Part shown: positions 19,845 through 28,910 of the stretch, in pieces | Numbering within the stretch: the stretch's first letter is position 1 | How the letters are laid out: each line of letters starts with the position of its first letter | Source: an uncultured Chloroflexota bacterium | Lineage (GTDB): Bacteria; Chloroflexota; Dehalococcoidia; CAUJGQ01 | Assembly: GCA_937879875.1 (NCBI GenBank) | Contig: CALFMN010000244.1 | Location: 47,655-111,654 of the forward strand | Reading direction: 5' to 3' | Length of the DNA: 64,000 nt | Made by a program: the position numbers and the translations under genes | Notes under the pieces: model-generated | What the model was told of the DNA's origin: nothing | Databases searched by the model: none | What the model saw: the letters and a program-made list of their open reading frames with translations, nothing else

Positions 19845-21557
19845 TCAGCCCGCCGTCTTCCACACCGCTGCGTAGCTGCTGCCGGCATAGCGGCCCAGAC
19901 CGAACCCCTGCACCGTGCGTTTCGCGGCGTAGCGGTCCAGCCGGTAGCTGACCATCACCCAGGGGCTGTCGTCCATGATCGCCTTCGTCGCCTGCTTGTA
20001 CAGGTCGGCGCGTTGTGCCGGGTCGCTGGTGGCACGGCCTTGCTCGGCAAGTTGGTCGACACGCGGGTCGCTCAGATGGGGAAAGTTGAGCACACCGCCG
20101 CTGTGAAACGTTGGATAGACCCAGGCATCCGGGTCGAGACCGCCGGAGACGCCGATCGCCGCCGCCTCGAAGTCGCCGCCCTGCGCCCGCGTGACGACGC
20201 TGCTGAAGTCGGCCTGCTCGATCTGCATCGTGATGCCTGCCTGCTTGAGCTGGCTCTGAAACAGCGCCAGCGCCTGCTGCGTGCGCTGGTCGCTCGTATC
20301 CGCGAGGATCGTGAAGCTGAAGCCGTTCGGCCGGCCGCCCTGCGCCAGTTTCGCCCGTGCCGCGTCGGGGTTGTAGCTATACGGCACGTAGCTCGTATCC
20401 ACCGCCCAGGCGAGCGGCGGCGGAATCACGCCGTTGTCGGCGCGCGGCGGCTCGCCGTAGTCGACGGCCTGGATCGCAGCGTCGCGGTCGATCGCCTCTT
20501 GTACGGCCTGCGCCAGCGCTTTGTTGCTGAACGGCGGCCGCGCCACGTTCAGCATGAAGCCGCTCCAGCCGAGTCCGGGGCGCTGGTCGTAGATCAGCCC
20601 GGCGTTCTGCTTGACCGCGTCGATCGCTGCGAAGGGCAGACCATCGCCGCTGAGCAGGTCGAGGTCGCCGCTTTGCAGCGCCTGGACACGCTGGCCGGCG
20701 TCCGGCAGCAGGCGCCAGGTGAGCTTGTCCAGATAGGGCAGCGGCTTGCCGTCGATCTCGGAACGTCGCCAGTACCGAGCATTGCGGTTGAGGGTAGCGT
20801 GATCGCCCGACTTCAGCTCGCCAAAGGCAAACGGCCCCGTGCCGACGGGGTGCGCGGCGAAGTCGCCGTTGCCCTGCTTCTGCACGGCGGTGGGCGAGAC
20901 GGCCATGCCGCAGCGGCCGGCGAGCGCGGCGAGGAAGGCGGCGTCCGGCGCGGTCAGCGTCAGGCGCAGCGTGAGGTCGTCGGGCGCCTCGACGCCGGCC
21001 ACGATGCGCGGACCGCACTCGTCCTGAACCACCGCCGCTGGATTGGTGCGCAGGCGGTCGAGCGCGAACTTCTGCGCCTGGGCGTTGTAGCGGGTGCCGT
21101 CCTGAAACGTCACATCGCCGCGCAGGTGAAACGTGTAGGTGAGGCCGTCGGCGCTGATCTCCCAGCGCTGAGCCAGCCAGGGCACAGGTTGCAGGTGCTC
21201 GTCGACGAGCACGAGCGGATCGTAGATCTCGTCGATCAGCGCCAGATTGTTCGGGTCATTGGCGGTCAGCGGGTCGAGGCTCGCCGGATCGGCCGCGAGC
21301 GCGAGCGTCAGCACGCCGCCACGGCGAACGTTCGGCGGCTGCGATGTGGGAGCCGGCGTTGCAATGGCGATCGCGCTTGCTGCCGGCGCGGTTGATGCGG
21401 CGGCGCTCCCCGCGGCGGTGGCGGCCGGACTCCTGGCCGCGCCGGGCGGCGCCGTTGGCGTCTGGCTGCCGCGGGAAGGCTTGTTCCCGCCGGTACAGCT
21501 CAGCAAAGCCAGCGCGAGCACGGCGCAGACGAGCAGCCCTCCGCGGCAATATTTCAA
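19845..21557 (-). CDS. ABC transporter substrate-binding lipoprotein, family 5 (peptide/nickel type)
   Basis: About 570 residues: lipobox LALLSC, a 55-residue Pro/Ala/Thr linker, then an SBP_bac_5 domain. Landmarks are DPASLDPLTANDPNNLALIDEIYDPLVLVDEHLQPVPWLAQRWEISADGLTYTFHLRGDVTFQDG and GTGPFAFGEL. It captures peptides or similar ligands for an ABC importer, but no permease or ATPase gene is adjacent. No ATG or GTG fits the signal peptide. TTG 21557, 6 nt after GAGAG, gives a compact basic N-terminus (LKYCRGG); an ATG at 21695 would add 46 unlikely residues. Confidence 0.88.
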   Translation of the reverse strand: MKYCRGGLLVCAVLALALLSCTGGNKPSRGSQTPTAPPGAARSPAATAAGSAAASTAPAASAIAIATPAPTSQPPNVRRGGVLTLALAADPASLDPLTANDPNNLALIDEIYDPLVLVDEHLQPVPWLAQRWEISADGLTYTFHLRGDVTFQDGTRYNAQAQKFALDRLRTNPAAVVQDECGPRIVAGVEAPDDLTLRLTLTAPDAAFLAALAGRCGMAVSPTAVQKQGNGDFAAHPVGTGPFAFGELKSGDHATLNRNARYWRRSEIDGKPLPYLDKLTWRLLPDAGQRVQALQSGDLDLLSGDGLPFAAIDAVKQNAGLIYDQRPGLGWSGFMLNVARPPFSNKALAQAVQEAIDRDAAIQAVDYGEPPRADNGVIPPPLAWAVDTSYVPYSYNPDAARAKLAQGGRPNGFSFTILADTSDQRTQQALALFQSQLKQAGITMQIEQADFSSVVTRAQGGDFEAAAIGVSGGLDPDAWVYPTFHSGGVLNFPHLSDPRVDQLAEQGRATSDPAQRADLYKQATKAIMDDSPWVMVSYRLDRYAAKRTVQGFGLGRYAGSSYAAVWKTAG

Positions 21558-21721
21558 TGCATGCTCTCGGCCATGGTCGAACCGACGAGGCAAGCGGACG
21601 GCATCGATACGGCAACACCGCTGCCGTCCGCATCCCCGCGGTTCTGCGTCGCGGCGCGTCCGTACTAGAATAAGAGAGACGCATTCGCCGCGCACGAACG
21701 CGGTGCTGGTGGGCGCCGACT

Positions 21722-21952
21722 ATGTGGACCACCTTCGCCCTCGCCTCCGAAGACGCTTCCGGCCGTGTGCTCGGCCGTGTCGCTACACCGACCGAATTCT
21801 CCGCAGGCGACGTGATCCAGATGGCCTCCGAGGGCGGGCAAGACCCGCGGCTGTACAAAGTTATCCGCGTGCTCTACCTCGAACAGATCGGTCCGGATCG
21901 CTGGACCAACCGCCTGGTGATGGTGCGCCCGAGCCGCGGCAATCCCCGGTAA
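21722..21952 (+). CDS. Small hypothetical protein
   Basis: A 76-residue protein (MWTTFALASEDASGRVLGRV start, then FSAGDVIQMASEGGQDPRLYKVIRVLYLEQ). Predicted as mainly beta strand with hydrophobic periodicity. It resembles the small SH3- or beta-barrel-like proteins seen as 80-90 aa orphans in this lineage, but no family name was recognised. The codon pattern (GC-rich third positions) supports a real gene. It diverges from the substrate-binding lipoprotein. Confidence 0.6.
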   Translation: MWTTFALASEDASGRVLGRVATPTEFSAGDVIQMASEGGQDPRLYKVIRVLYLEQIGPDRWTNRLVMVRPSRGNPR

Positions 21953-22115
21953 ATCTGCGCCTCTCCGGCAGGCACGGAAGCATATGCCGCTTTTCGCGCC
22001 AATCGCCGGGGTTGCCGCCTCGCAAACGGTGATTTGGTGATAGCCTGTGCCGTCATTCGTGACGCACCGCGGCAGCGCCACGCGCTGCACCGATCGCAGT
22101 GTTGGAGGAAGAAGC

Positions 22116-22646
22116 ATGACGGCGAAGGCGATGGCGCTCGGCATAGAAACCCTGGCGGCGCTGCTGGAGGCGCAGGGCCGCGCGATCGGCATGGAGCTGC
22201 GGGCGCTGCCGCCGGACCTGTGCCGCTGGCGCCCCGGACCCGAAGAGTGGTGTGCGAACGAGACGCTCGGCCACATGATCGAGGCCGAGCGGCGCGGCTT
22301 CAACGGCCGTATTCGCCGCATTTTGGCCGAGGAGAGCCCGCGGCTGCCCGGCTGGAACCAGGTCGAGGTGGCCCGCGAGCGCCGCGACGCCGAGCAGGAG
22401 CCGGCGGCGCTGCTCCATGAGTTCGAGGCGCTGCGCGCCGACAGCCTGGCGTTAGTGATCGGCCTCACGCCCGCGCAGCTCGATCGCGGCGGCGAGCACA
22501 CACAGGTCGGCTGGGTGACGGTGCGCGACCTGCTGCATGAGTGGCAGCACCACGACCGCAACCACGTCAAGCAGATCTACAGCATCGTCCAGGGCTACGT
22601 CTGGCCGTCGATGGGCAACTGCCGGCGCTTCGCCGAGGTGGACTAA
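22116..22646 (+). CDS. DinB-family (DfsB/YfiT-like) putative metal-dependent protein
   Basis: A 176-residue four-helix-bundle protein. Three His at family-typical positions form the putative metal triad: NETLGHMIEAERRGF (helix 2) and the final LLHEWQHHDRNHVKQIYSIVQ. DinB-superfamily members include thiol transferases and stress proteins; the substrate is unknown. ATG 22116 follows GGAGG (22104-22108). The gene is monocistronic, with a 114-nt gap to the next start. Confidence 0.85.
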   Translation: MTAKAMALGIETLAALLEAQGRAIGMELRALPPDLCRWRPGPEEWCANETLGHMIEAERRGFNGRIRRILAEESPRLPGWNQVEVARERRDAEQEPAALLHEFEALRADSLALVIGLTPAQLDRGGEHTQVGWVTVRDLLHEWQHHDRNHVKQIYSIVQGYVWPSMGNCRRFAEVD

Positions 22647-22760
22647 CGGCAAGCCGCGACGCCGGCGCGGGGTGCATCGCCCCGCGTTGACGTGGGCCAC
22701 CGCTGTTGGCGGCGCGCGTATCCCTGTCGCCAACAGACTGCTGCTGGAGGACCGATTGCG

Positions 22761-23399
22761 ATGGCGCATCCCCACTCCCTGCCCGGCGTGTCCCGCTGGC
22801 AGGCGGTGCTGGCCGCCCTGCTGATTGGCGCCAGCTACGCCGCGCTGCCGGAACATCTGCGCGTGGGGCCGTCCTGGCTGCCGCTGCTGCTGATCGTGCT
22901 GCTGCTTGCCCCGCTGCTGGCCGCCCATCGGCGGGGCGCCCACGACCTGGCGCACTGGCTGGGGCGGGCGCTTACCGGCCTCATCACCCTGCTGATCGGC
23001 GCCAGCACCGCCCTGCTCGTCGCCCGCGTTCCGGGCCAGAAGACGGCCGGATCGCCGTTGCTGCGCGATGCGGCGCTGTTGTGGGGTGGAAACATCCTGC
23101 TGTTTGCGTTGTGGTACTGGGAGATCGACGGCGGCGGCCCCGGCCATCGCCACTTCGGCCACTATCAGAGCCGCGATTTCGCCTGGCCGCAGTTCCAGCA
23201 AGACCCGCGGGACGCCGGCGGCTACTGGATGCCCGACTTCCTCGACTACCTCTTCCTCGCCTTCAACACCAGCACCGCCTTCAGCCCCACCGATACGCTG
23301 ATCCTCTCCCGCAGGGCCAAGCTTCTGCTCATGCTGCAGTCGCTGATCTCGCTGACGGTGCTCGCCGTGCTCGCCGCCCGCGCCATCAATACGCTGTAG
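22761..23399 (+). CDS. DUF1345-like integral membrane protein
   Basis: A 212-residue protein with about five membrane segments (WQAVLAALLIGASYAALP; LPLLLIVLLLAPLLAA; LTGLITLLIGASTALLVA; LLWGGNILLFALWYWEI; LLLMLQSLISLTVLAVLAA). The signature FLDYLFLAFNTSTAFSPTDT before the last helix is typical of the DUF1345 group. Function unknown; possibly a small transporter or channel. ATG 22761 has GGAGG at 22746-22750. Confidence 0.75.
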   Translation: MAHPHSLPGVSRWQAVLAALLIGASYAALPEHLRVGPSWLPLLLIVLLLAPLLAAHRRGAHDLAHWLGRALTGLITLLIGASTALLVARVPGQKTAGSPLLRDAALLWGGNILLFALWYWEIDGGGPGHRHFGHYQSRDFAWPQFQQDPRDAGGYWMPDFLDYLFLAFNTSTAFSPTDTLILSRRAKLLLMLQSLISLTVLAVLAARAINTL

Positions 23400-23530
23400 C
23401 GAACGAGCGGCTGCCCGGTGCGGTCCGCTTGCCCAGCCGAAGCGGACACCTGCCCCAGAAACCACCTGGCCACGACAGTCGTCGCCAATCCCTGCCGGGC
23501 GCAGCGTCGCCGTGACGCCCAGCTCCGCCC

Positions 23531-24001
23531 CTACGCCGTGGCACGCAGCTGGGCAATGAGCGCCTTGAGCTCGTCAATCTGGATCTGCTGCGCCTGATCC
23601 TGCGCGGCGAGGTGCGCTTGAATCTGCACGCACTCGTGCAGCACCGCCTCGGCGTCGTGGTAGGTCTCCTCCGCCCGGCGGTCGGCCGCCTTCGCCTGGA
23701 TGTTCTGGCCCACAATGATGATCGGCAGCAGCACCAACTGCAGGAACGTCTGCGCGATCCAGGCGACGATGATGATACTGTCGCCGCTCTTGATCGCCGA
23801 CGGCAGGCTGACCAGCGCGACAATTGTGAACAGATAGGCGGCCCACATCGTGCCGACGATCGTGGTGATGAAGAGCCCCAGCTTGCCGTTGACCCCGACC
23901 CGCCCATCGTTGACCTTCGGCGGCGGGGGGACGGCGCCCGCCAGGCGGTCGCGGGTCCGCGGGTGCGGCACATGCTGAAAGATGGCGATTAGCTGCGTCA
24001 T
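23531..24001 (-). CDS. DUF1003-like membrane protein with C-terminal coiled coil
   Basis: A 156-residue protein with two membrane helices (LGLFITTIVGTMWAAYLFTIVALVSL and SIIIVAWIAQTFLQLVLLPIIIVGQNIQ), a DRRAEETYHDAEAVLHE segment and a Gln/Leu-rich helix likely to be a coiled coil. The topology and the post-helix QNIQAKAADRRAEE motif resemble DUF1003 proteins. Start at 24001 is preferred because AGGAGG lies 6 nt upstream; an ATG two codons earlier abuts the Shine-Dalgarno. Function unknown. Confidence 0.75.
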   Translation of the reverse strand: MTQLIAIFQHVPHPRTRDRLAGAVPPPPKVNDGRVGVNGKLGLFITTIVGTMWAAYLFTIVALVSLPSAIKSGDSIIIVAWIAQTFLQLVLLPIIIVGQNIQAKAADRRAEETYHDAEAVLHECVQIQAHLAAQDQAQQIQIDELKALIAQLRATA

Positions 24002-24127
24002 GGACATCCTCCTGCGTCGTCGTCGTGCCCCGCACGGCCTGGTGCCCGGACAGTAGAGACGCGGGCAGAACGTTGTCAACGACGGTTAAGGAGACGGCAA
24101 AGGACGAGGCCGCGCTGGCGCGCCGGC

Positions 24128-24541
24128 TCAGGCGGGCGCGAACATCGGCAGTGAGACTTCGCCGCCCTCCTGGTCTTCCCAGCGCAGCCGCACGCGCTGG
24201 CCGATCTTGATGTCTTTGGTCGGGTCAGCGACGCCGACGATGTTCGAGAGGATGCGAAAGCCCTCGTCCAGATCGATGTAGGCGATCGCGTAGGCGCCCA
24301 GGTCCTTGAAGGCGGGATGCCGGTTCTGCCGGATCACGCTGTAGCTGTAGATCGTGCCTGCGCCCTGCGAGTCGTGCCAGGTCTGCCGGCTGCTGCCGCA
24401 GTTCGGGCAGTGGCGCCGCGGGAAGAAGACGACCTTGCCGCACTCGTCGCAGGTCGCGTAGGTCAGCCGGTGCTCTTTGGTCGCCTGCCAGAACGGCTCG
24501 GTGTCCGGTTCGGGGAAGCGGGGCAGTGGTCGCGTCGCCAT
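24128..24541 (-). CDS. DUF35 Zn-ribbon/OB-fold acyl-CoA-associated protein
   Basis: A 137-residue protein with an N-terminal rubredoxin-like zinc ribbon (CDECGKVVFFPRRHCPNCGS, about residues 31-50) and an OB-fold (GTIYSYSVIRQNRHPAFKDLGAYAIAYIDLDEG). DUF35 proteins partner thiolase-fold enzymes: in steroid degradation they complex with lipid-transfer-protein-like aldolases or form enoyl-CoA hydratases. The neighbouring gene (24619-25818, same strand, 77 nt away) encodes exactly such a thiolase-like protein, so they probably form one complex. Confidence 0.9.
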   Translation of the reverse strand: MATRPLPRFPEPDTEPFWQATKEHRLTYATCDECGKVVFFPRRHCPNCGSSRQTWHDSQGAGTIYSYSVIRQNRHPAFKDLGAYAIAYIDLDEGFRILSNIVGVADPTKDIKIGQRVRLRWEDQEGGEVSLPMFAPA

Positions 24542-24618
24542 CTCAACTCCGTCTCGCCCGGCGCCGCGAGTCGCGCGGCCGGGCGCATGTTTTGTGCTTT
24601 GCTTCGGTCGGCCGCGTT

Positions 24619-25818
24619 TCAGTCGCGGGCGAGAATGATCGTGCCGCCGCTGTGGCGCGAGCCGAGCATGCCGCCGTTGCCGTGCGCCAGCGCCAGCTTC
24701 GCGTCTTTGACCTGCGAGGTCGATTCGCCGCGCAGTTGCCGCGCGGCCTCGATCAGCAGGAAGATGCCGCGCATGCCGGGGTGGTTGGAGGAGAGGCCGC
24801 CGCCGTCCGTGTTCAGCGGCAGCGAGCCGGTGTCGTAGCGCAGCCGCCCGCCCTGCACGAACTGCCCGCCCTCGCCCTTCTTGCAGAAGCCGAGGTCTTC
24901 GAGAATCGTGAGCACCGTAATCGTGAACGAGTCGTAGATCATGGCGATGTCGATCTCGTCGGGCCGCACGCCCGCCTCGCCGAAGGCGACCGGCCCCGAC
25001 TGCTCCGCGGCGCTGCGGGTGATGTCGCGATCGTTGGTCGGGTAACGCGTCGCCTCGCCCGAGCCGATCAGCCAGACCGGCTTCTTCTTCGCGCCGCGGG
25101 CCGCGTCCGCCGAGGCGATCACGACGGCGCCGCCGCCGTCCGAGATCATGCAGGAGTCGAGCAGGTGCAGCGGGTCGGCCACCATGCGCGACTCGACCAC
25201 GTCCTGCACCGTCAGCTCGCCCGTATCGACGAAGCCCAGGTCGTCCATCGCCCGCACGGCCTGCGGGTTACGCATCGCGTGATGGCGCGTTGCCACCGAG
25301 ATCTCCGCGAGCTGTTCGGAGGTGGTGCCGTACTGGTACATGTGCCGCTGCGCCACCAGCGCGTAGTTCGCGATCAGGGTCATGCCCCAGGAGTCTTCCA
25401 TATTGCCGACGGGGCTTGGCGGCCCGGCGCTGGTGCGGCCGCCCGTGCCGATGGCGACGGCGTTCATACGCGACGTCGAGCCGTAGGTGAGCAGCGCCAC
25501 GCGGGCCTTGCCGGCGGCGATGTCGCGCAGCGCGTGCGAGGCCTGGAACTCGTAGGAGCTGCCACCGACGGCGGTGGTGTCGATCACATTCGGCTGCCAG
25601 CCGAAATACTCGGCGATGCCAAGGCCGCCGGCGCCGCCGCCGTCGCCGGCGTCGTAGATCGCATCGACGTCCGACCACTTGAAGCCGGCATCATCCAACG
25701 CCTGCTTCGCGCTCTCGGCCTTGATCTCAAGCGGGGTAATCCCTTCGACCTTGCGCAGCGGATACTCGTAAATGCCGACGATTGCGGCGTCTCGCCGCTG
25801 GCCTCCTGCTGATGCCAT
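24619..25818 (-). CDS. Thiolase/SCP-x-like protein without nucleophilic Cys (possible retro-aldolase)
   Basis: A 399-residue thiolase-fold protein. Where thiolases carry the catalytic Cys after about residue 85, this protein has AVGGSSYEF, so the acyl-enzyme Cys is absent. Downstream it keeps SCP-x-like landmarks SCMISDGGGAVVIAS, NTDGGGLSSNHPG and AHGNGGMLGSRHSGG. Lack of Cys together with a DUF35 partner is the hallmark of Ltp2-type retro-aldolases of sterol side-chain degradation. That function is an inference and the substrate is unknown. Start 25818 is followed by MASAGGQRRDAAIVGIYEYP; longer in-frame starts are not supported. Confidence 0.88.
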   Translation of the reverse strand: MASAGGQRRDAAIVGIYEYPLRKVEGITPLEIKAESAKQALDDAGFKWSDVDAIYDAGDGGGAGGLGIAEYFGWQPNVIDTTAVGGSSYEFQASHALRDIAAGKARVALLTYGSTSRMNAVAIGTGGRTSAGPPSPVGNMEDSWGMTLIANYALVAQRHMYQYGTTSEQLAEISVATRHHAMRNPQAVRAMDDLGFVDTGELTVQDVVESRMVADPLHLLDSCMISDGGGAVVIASADAARGAKKKPVWLIGSGEATRYPTNDRDITRSAAEQSGPVAFGEAGVRPDEIDIAMIYDSFTITVLTILEDLGFCKKGEGGQFVQGGRLRYDTGSLPLNTDGGGLSSNHPGMRGIFLLIEAARQLRGESTSQVKDAKLALAHGNGGMLGSRHSGGTIILARD

Positions 25819-26004
25819 GCTTCGCTCCTCGTGCGGCGCCGCCGGCGCCGTCATTTCGCTGGATGGCCCGATGCGGGGTGCAGGCCGCGGCGGCCTCTGC
25901 GGCTGGCCGGAGCCTATGCTACTGTCAGTAGCACGGGCGGGGCACGCGGTCAATCTGTGCGCAGCCGTCCGACGCCGCATTTGGCGAAGAGCACACGCGA
26001 AGCC

Positions 26005-26589
26005 ATGCGCATCGGCCTCGTCACCGACACGCACCTGCCCGCCCTGTTCCGCCAGCTCGACGGGCTCGGGCCGGAGTGCAGCGAATTCCTCGCCGGTGTC
26101 GATCTGATCCTGCACGGCGGCGATGTCACGGCGCCGTCGGTGCTCGACTGGCTGGCGCAGTTCGCCCCCGTTGTGGCCGCGCAGGGCAACAACGACGACT
26201 TCCGCGACCCACGCCTGCGCAAGGTGCAGTATCTGGAGCTGGAGGGCTGGCGCATCGGCATGGCCCACGACCTGACACCGGAGACGCAGCCGCTGCCCGC
26301 CATTCACTACAAGCGTTTCGACCGCCCGCTCGACATCATGATCGGCGGGCACACGCACCTCGAACGGCTCCGCCACGAGCATGGCATGCTGCTCGTCAAC
26401 TCCGGCAGCCCGATCCTGCCGCACCAGAAAGAGACACGGCTGGGCACGGCCGCACTGCTGGAGCTGACGCCGGAGAGCGTGCGCGCCGAGATCATCGTGC
26501 TCGGCGAGACGCCCGGCCGCCCGAATCCCGGCCGCGCTTCGCTGCTCGATCTGCAACGCGGCGCCTTCCACGACCACGGCGGGCAATAG
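26005..26589 (+). CDS. MJ0936/YfcE-type metallophosphoesterase
   Basis: A 194-residue calcineurin-like phosphoesterase. Metal-site motifs appear in order: DTHLP (near residue 8), GGDV (HGGDVTAPS), GNND (QGNNDDFRDP), AHD (GMAHDLTPE) and GGHTH (IMIGGHTHLER), then NSGSP. Family members are Mn/Mg-dependent phosphodiesterases acting on small substrates; the natural substrate is unknown. ATG 26005 starts MRIGLVTDTH, the standard family N-terminus. It is divergent from the thiolase-like gene with 186 nt between. Confidence 0.92.
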   Translation: MRIGLVTDTHLPALFRQLDGLGPECSEFLAGVDLILHGGDVTAPSVLDWLAQFAPVVAAQGNNDDFRDPRLRKVQYLELEGWRIGMAHDLTPETQPLPAIHYKRFDRPLDIMIGGHTHLERLRHEHGMLLVNSGSPILPHQKETRLGTAALLELTPESVRAEIIVLGETPGRPNPGRASLLDLQRGAFHDHGGQ

Positions 26590-26714
26590 CAAGGTCGGCC
26601 CCGCGTGCTATGCAGCGGCATGAGGGCTGCGCACTGCGCGGCCGGCGCGTAGCATGGGAGCGAGCGGCGACATCGGCAGCGTTTGCCGCCGGCCTTCCTC
26701 AAGGAGTGTGCTGC

Positions 26715-27605
26715 ATGACGAGCAGCCTCGATCTGCCCGGACTCCGCCAATTTCAGCCCGGTGAGCGCCTGCCGCCGGCGCGGATGCAGGCGCACAACGC
26801 CTCGCTGCATTCGGATAACAAGATCCACGACGACGAGGTGGCGAAGCGCTACGGCTTCGCGGGCGGCCTCGTGCCCGGCATCACCGTCTACGCCTACATG
26901 GCGCAGCCGCTGGCCGCGGCGGCCGGCGCCCGCTGGCTGAGCCACGGCGGCGCCACGGTTTCCTTCATCCACCCGCTCTACGAAGGCGACAATACGGCCG
27001 CCAACGCCGAAGTTTTGGAATCTGACGCGTCGCAGACGCGTGTGAGCTTCGATCTCTGGGCGGAAAACGGCGCCGGCGAGCGCTGCGGCGCCGGCACCGC
27101 CTGGATCGGGCTGCATGACCGCACGCAGCCGATCGCGGCGCCGGATTATGTCGCACGCGATCCCGGCCCCGCGCCCGATCCGCGCCCCGATCTGGAGCTG
27201 AGCACGGCGCCCGTAGGACAGGTGCTTGCCCGGCTCGTCCTGCCAACCTCGGTCGAAACGGCCCGCGACTATGCCGATGGCGTTTTCGACCCGAACCCGC
27301 TGTTCCGCGAGGGCTCGCCCTGGGGTCCGCCGCTGCTGCACCCCGGCTGGCTGCTGAGCAACTGCAACACGATCTTCACGAAGAGTTTCGCCTTCGGGCC
27401 GTGGATCCACACCCGCTCTGAGATCGAATACCTCGGCCCCGCGCTGGCCGGACGCACGCTGACGCTGCACGGCCGGCTGGTGGAGGCGTTCGAAAAACGC
27501 CAACACCAGTACGCGACGCTGGACCTGTTCTGCGTGGACGCTGCCGGCGCGCCGGTAATGCAGGTGCGTCACACGGCAATCTTCAAGGTGCATCCCCGCG
27601 CGTGA
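26715..27605 (+). CDS. MaoC/hotdog-fold dehydratase-like protein
   Basis: A 296-residue protein with two hotdog halves. The first (about 25-130) contains HNASLHSDNKIHDDEVAKRYGFAGGLVPGITVYAYM, matching the D...H/G-V-P-G pattern of MaoC-like hydratases. The second starts near residue 165. Related proteins hydrate enoyl-CoAs or bind acyl chains. ATG 26715 is preceded by AAGGAG at 26701-26706. It is the first gene of a tightly overlapping three-gene operon with an 89-residue protein and an IMPase-like phosphatase. Confidence 0.8.
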   Translation: MTSSLDLPGLRQFQPGERLPPARMQAHNASLHSDNKIHDDEVAKRYGFAGGLVPGITVYAYMAQPLAAAAGARWLSHGGATVSFIHPLYEGDNTAANAEVLESDASQTRVSFDLWAENGAGERCGAGTAWIGLHDRTQPIAAPDYVARDPGPAPDPRPDLELSTAPVGQVLARLVLPTSVETARDYADGVFDPNPLFREGSPWGPPLLHPGWLLSNCNTIFTKSFAFGPWIHTRSEIEYLGPALAGRTLTLHGRLVEAFEKRQHQYATLDLFCVDAAGAPVMQVRHTAIFKVHPRA

Positions 27606-27871
27606 GCGGCAGCGGTTATTACAGCGGCGCCGTCGAGTTCCTGATTCCGGACGGCACACCGGTCGCGGCCACGTGCGACGCCGGCTTCCGCCAGGGCCGC
27701 TGGACCGGCGTCGTCAGCCTGGGCGAAACCGACCGGCGGCTGGAGCGCGGCGACGTGTGTCAAATCGCGCTGCGTGAAGAACGGCTGCGCGTCATCATCA
27801 CCGATCAGGTCGGGAGCAAGCGCTACAGCTTCATCGCCTTGATCAAGCCGGACCCGTACGAGACGCTATGA
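27602..27871 (+). CDS. Small hypothetical beta-rich protein
   Basis: An 89-residue protein beginning at GTG 27602, whose TGA overlap with the MaoC-like gene (GTGA) implies translational coupling. It also overlaps the next start by ATGA. The sequence YYSGAVEFLIPDGTPVAATCDAGFRQGRWTGVVSL with VCQIALREERLRVIITDQVG suggests a small beta-barrel. No family was recognised. Overlaps on both sides support a real gene. Confidence 0.7.
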   Translation: MSGSGYYSGAVEFLIPDGTPVAATCDAGFRQGRWTGVVSLGETDRRLERGDVCQIALREERLRVIITDQVGSKRYSFIALIKPDPYETL

Positions 27872-28887
27872 GCCAGTCTCAGCGCAGCGCATCGTCTGCA
27901 ACACGTCCCGCCCGCGCAGGCGAGTTTGAGGCCGTGCGCGCCGCGGCGGCGCAGATCGCGCTCGAAGCCGGCGCAGAACTGCAGCGCCGCTTCGCCTTGC
28001 CTGTACAGGTGCGCTTCAAGTCCAGGAAGGATGCCGATCCGGTCACGGAGGCCGACGAGGCGACCGAGCGCTTCGTGCGGCAGAGCGTGGCCGAGCGTTT
28101 CCCGGACCACGATGTGCTGGGCGAGGAGGGCGGCGGCTCGATCCAACCCGGGGCGTGGCTGTGGGTGGTGGATCCGCTGGACGGCACCGCCAATTTCGCC
28201 AACGGACTGGCGGTGTTCGCCGTTTCGATCGGCGTGCTGCATCACCTGCGCCCCGTGGCCGCGGCGCTGTACACCACGTTTGGTCCGGAAGGCCGCCCCT
28301 GCGTGCTGAGCGCACGGCTCGGCGGCGGCCTTCTGTGCGACGGTGAACCGTTCGACTTGCCGGCACCGGCACTCTCGAAGCGCGCGCGCCTCTCGGGCGT
28401 GCCCGCGGGTATTCAGCGTGCCTTCGGACTCTGGCGGCTGCGCGGACAGTTGCCCGGTGAAACGCGTTCCTTCGGCAGCACGGCGGCCGAGTTGGGCCTT
28501 GTGGCAACAGGCCGCTGGCAGTACGCCGTCTTCAGCTCGCCGCGCCTGTGGGACGTCGCCGCCGGCATCCTGCTGGTGCGCGAAGCCGGCGGCGCCGTGT
28601 TCACCGACCGACGCGGCCGCTGGCGGCCGCTCGACCGCATCGCGCCGCCGCGGGGCAAACCCCTGAGCGAGTGGAAACAGGCGCTGATCGCCGGCGATGC
28701 GGCGTTGCTCCGCGAGTTGACCGGCAAGGTGCGGGTGCGCCACGCGCCGCGCGAGCGCGCCGAGCGGCTGTTCGGGGCAGAGCGCGTCGCACGGGCGGCT
28801 GGCTGGGCGCGGCGCCTGGCGCCAGCAGCGCGGCTGATTCGACGTGCCGGGGCGCTGCTTCCACGGTGGGCGCGTCGCGGCGGGTAA
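27868..28887 (+). CDS. Inositol monophosphatase-family phosphatase
   Basis: A 339-residue IMPase-like protein. Metal motifs visible: DPVTEAD (57-63), GEE (85-87), DPLDGTANF (102-110) and the distal WDVAAG after SSPRLW. It should dephosphorylate inositol phosphate, histidinol phosphate, or a related sugar phosphate using Mg2+. The last 80 residues, rich in Arg and Ala, extend beyond the usual 260-residue core. It is the last gene of the overlapping operon 26715-28887. Confidence 0.9.
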   Translation: MSQSQRSASSATRPARAGEFEAVRAAAAQIALEAGAELQRRFALPVQVRFKSRKDADPVTEADEATERFVRQSVAERFPDHDVLGEEGGGSIQPGAWLWVVDPLDGTANFANGLAVFAVSIGVLHHLRPVAAALYTTFGPEGRPCVLSARLGGGLLCDGEPFDLPAPALSKRARLSGVPAGIQRAFGLWRLRGQLPGETRSFGSTAAELGLVATGRWQYAVFSSPRLWDVAAGILLVREAGGAVFTDRRGRWRPLDRIAPPRGKPLSEWKQALIAGDAALLRELTGKVRVRHAPRERAERLFGAERVARAAGWARRLAPAARLIRRAGALLPRWARRGG

Positions 28888-28910
28888 CCTGGAGCGGCCA
28901 GGGCGGGAAG

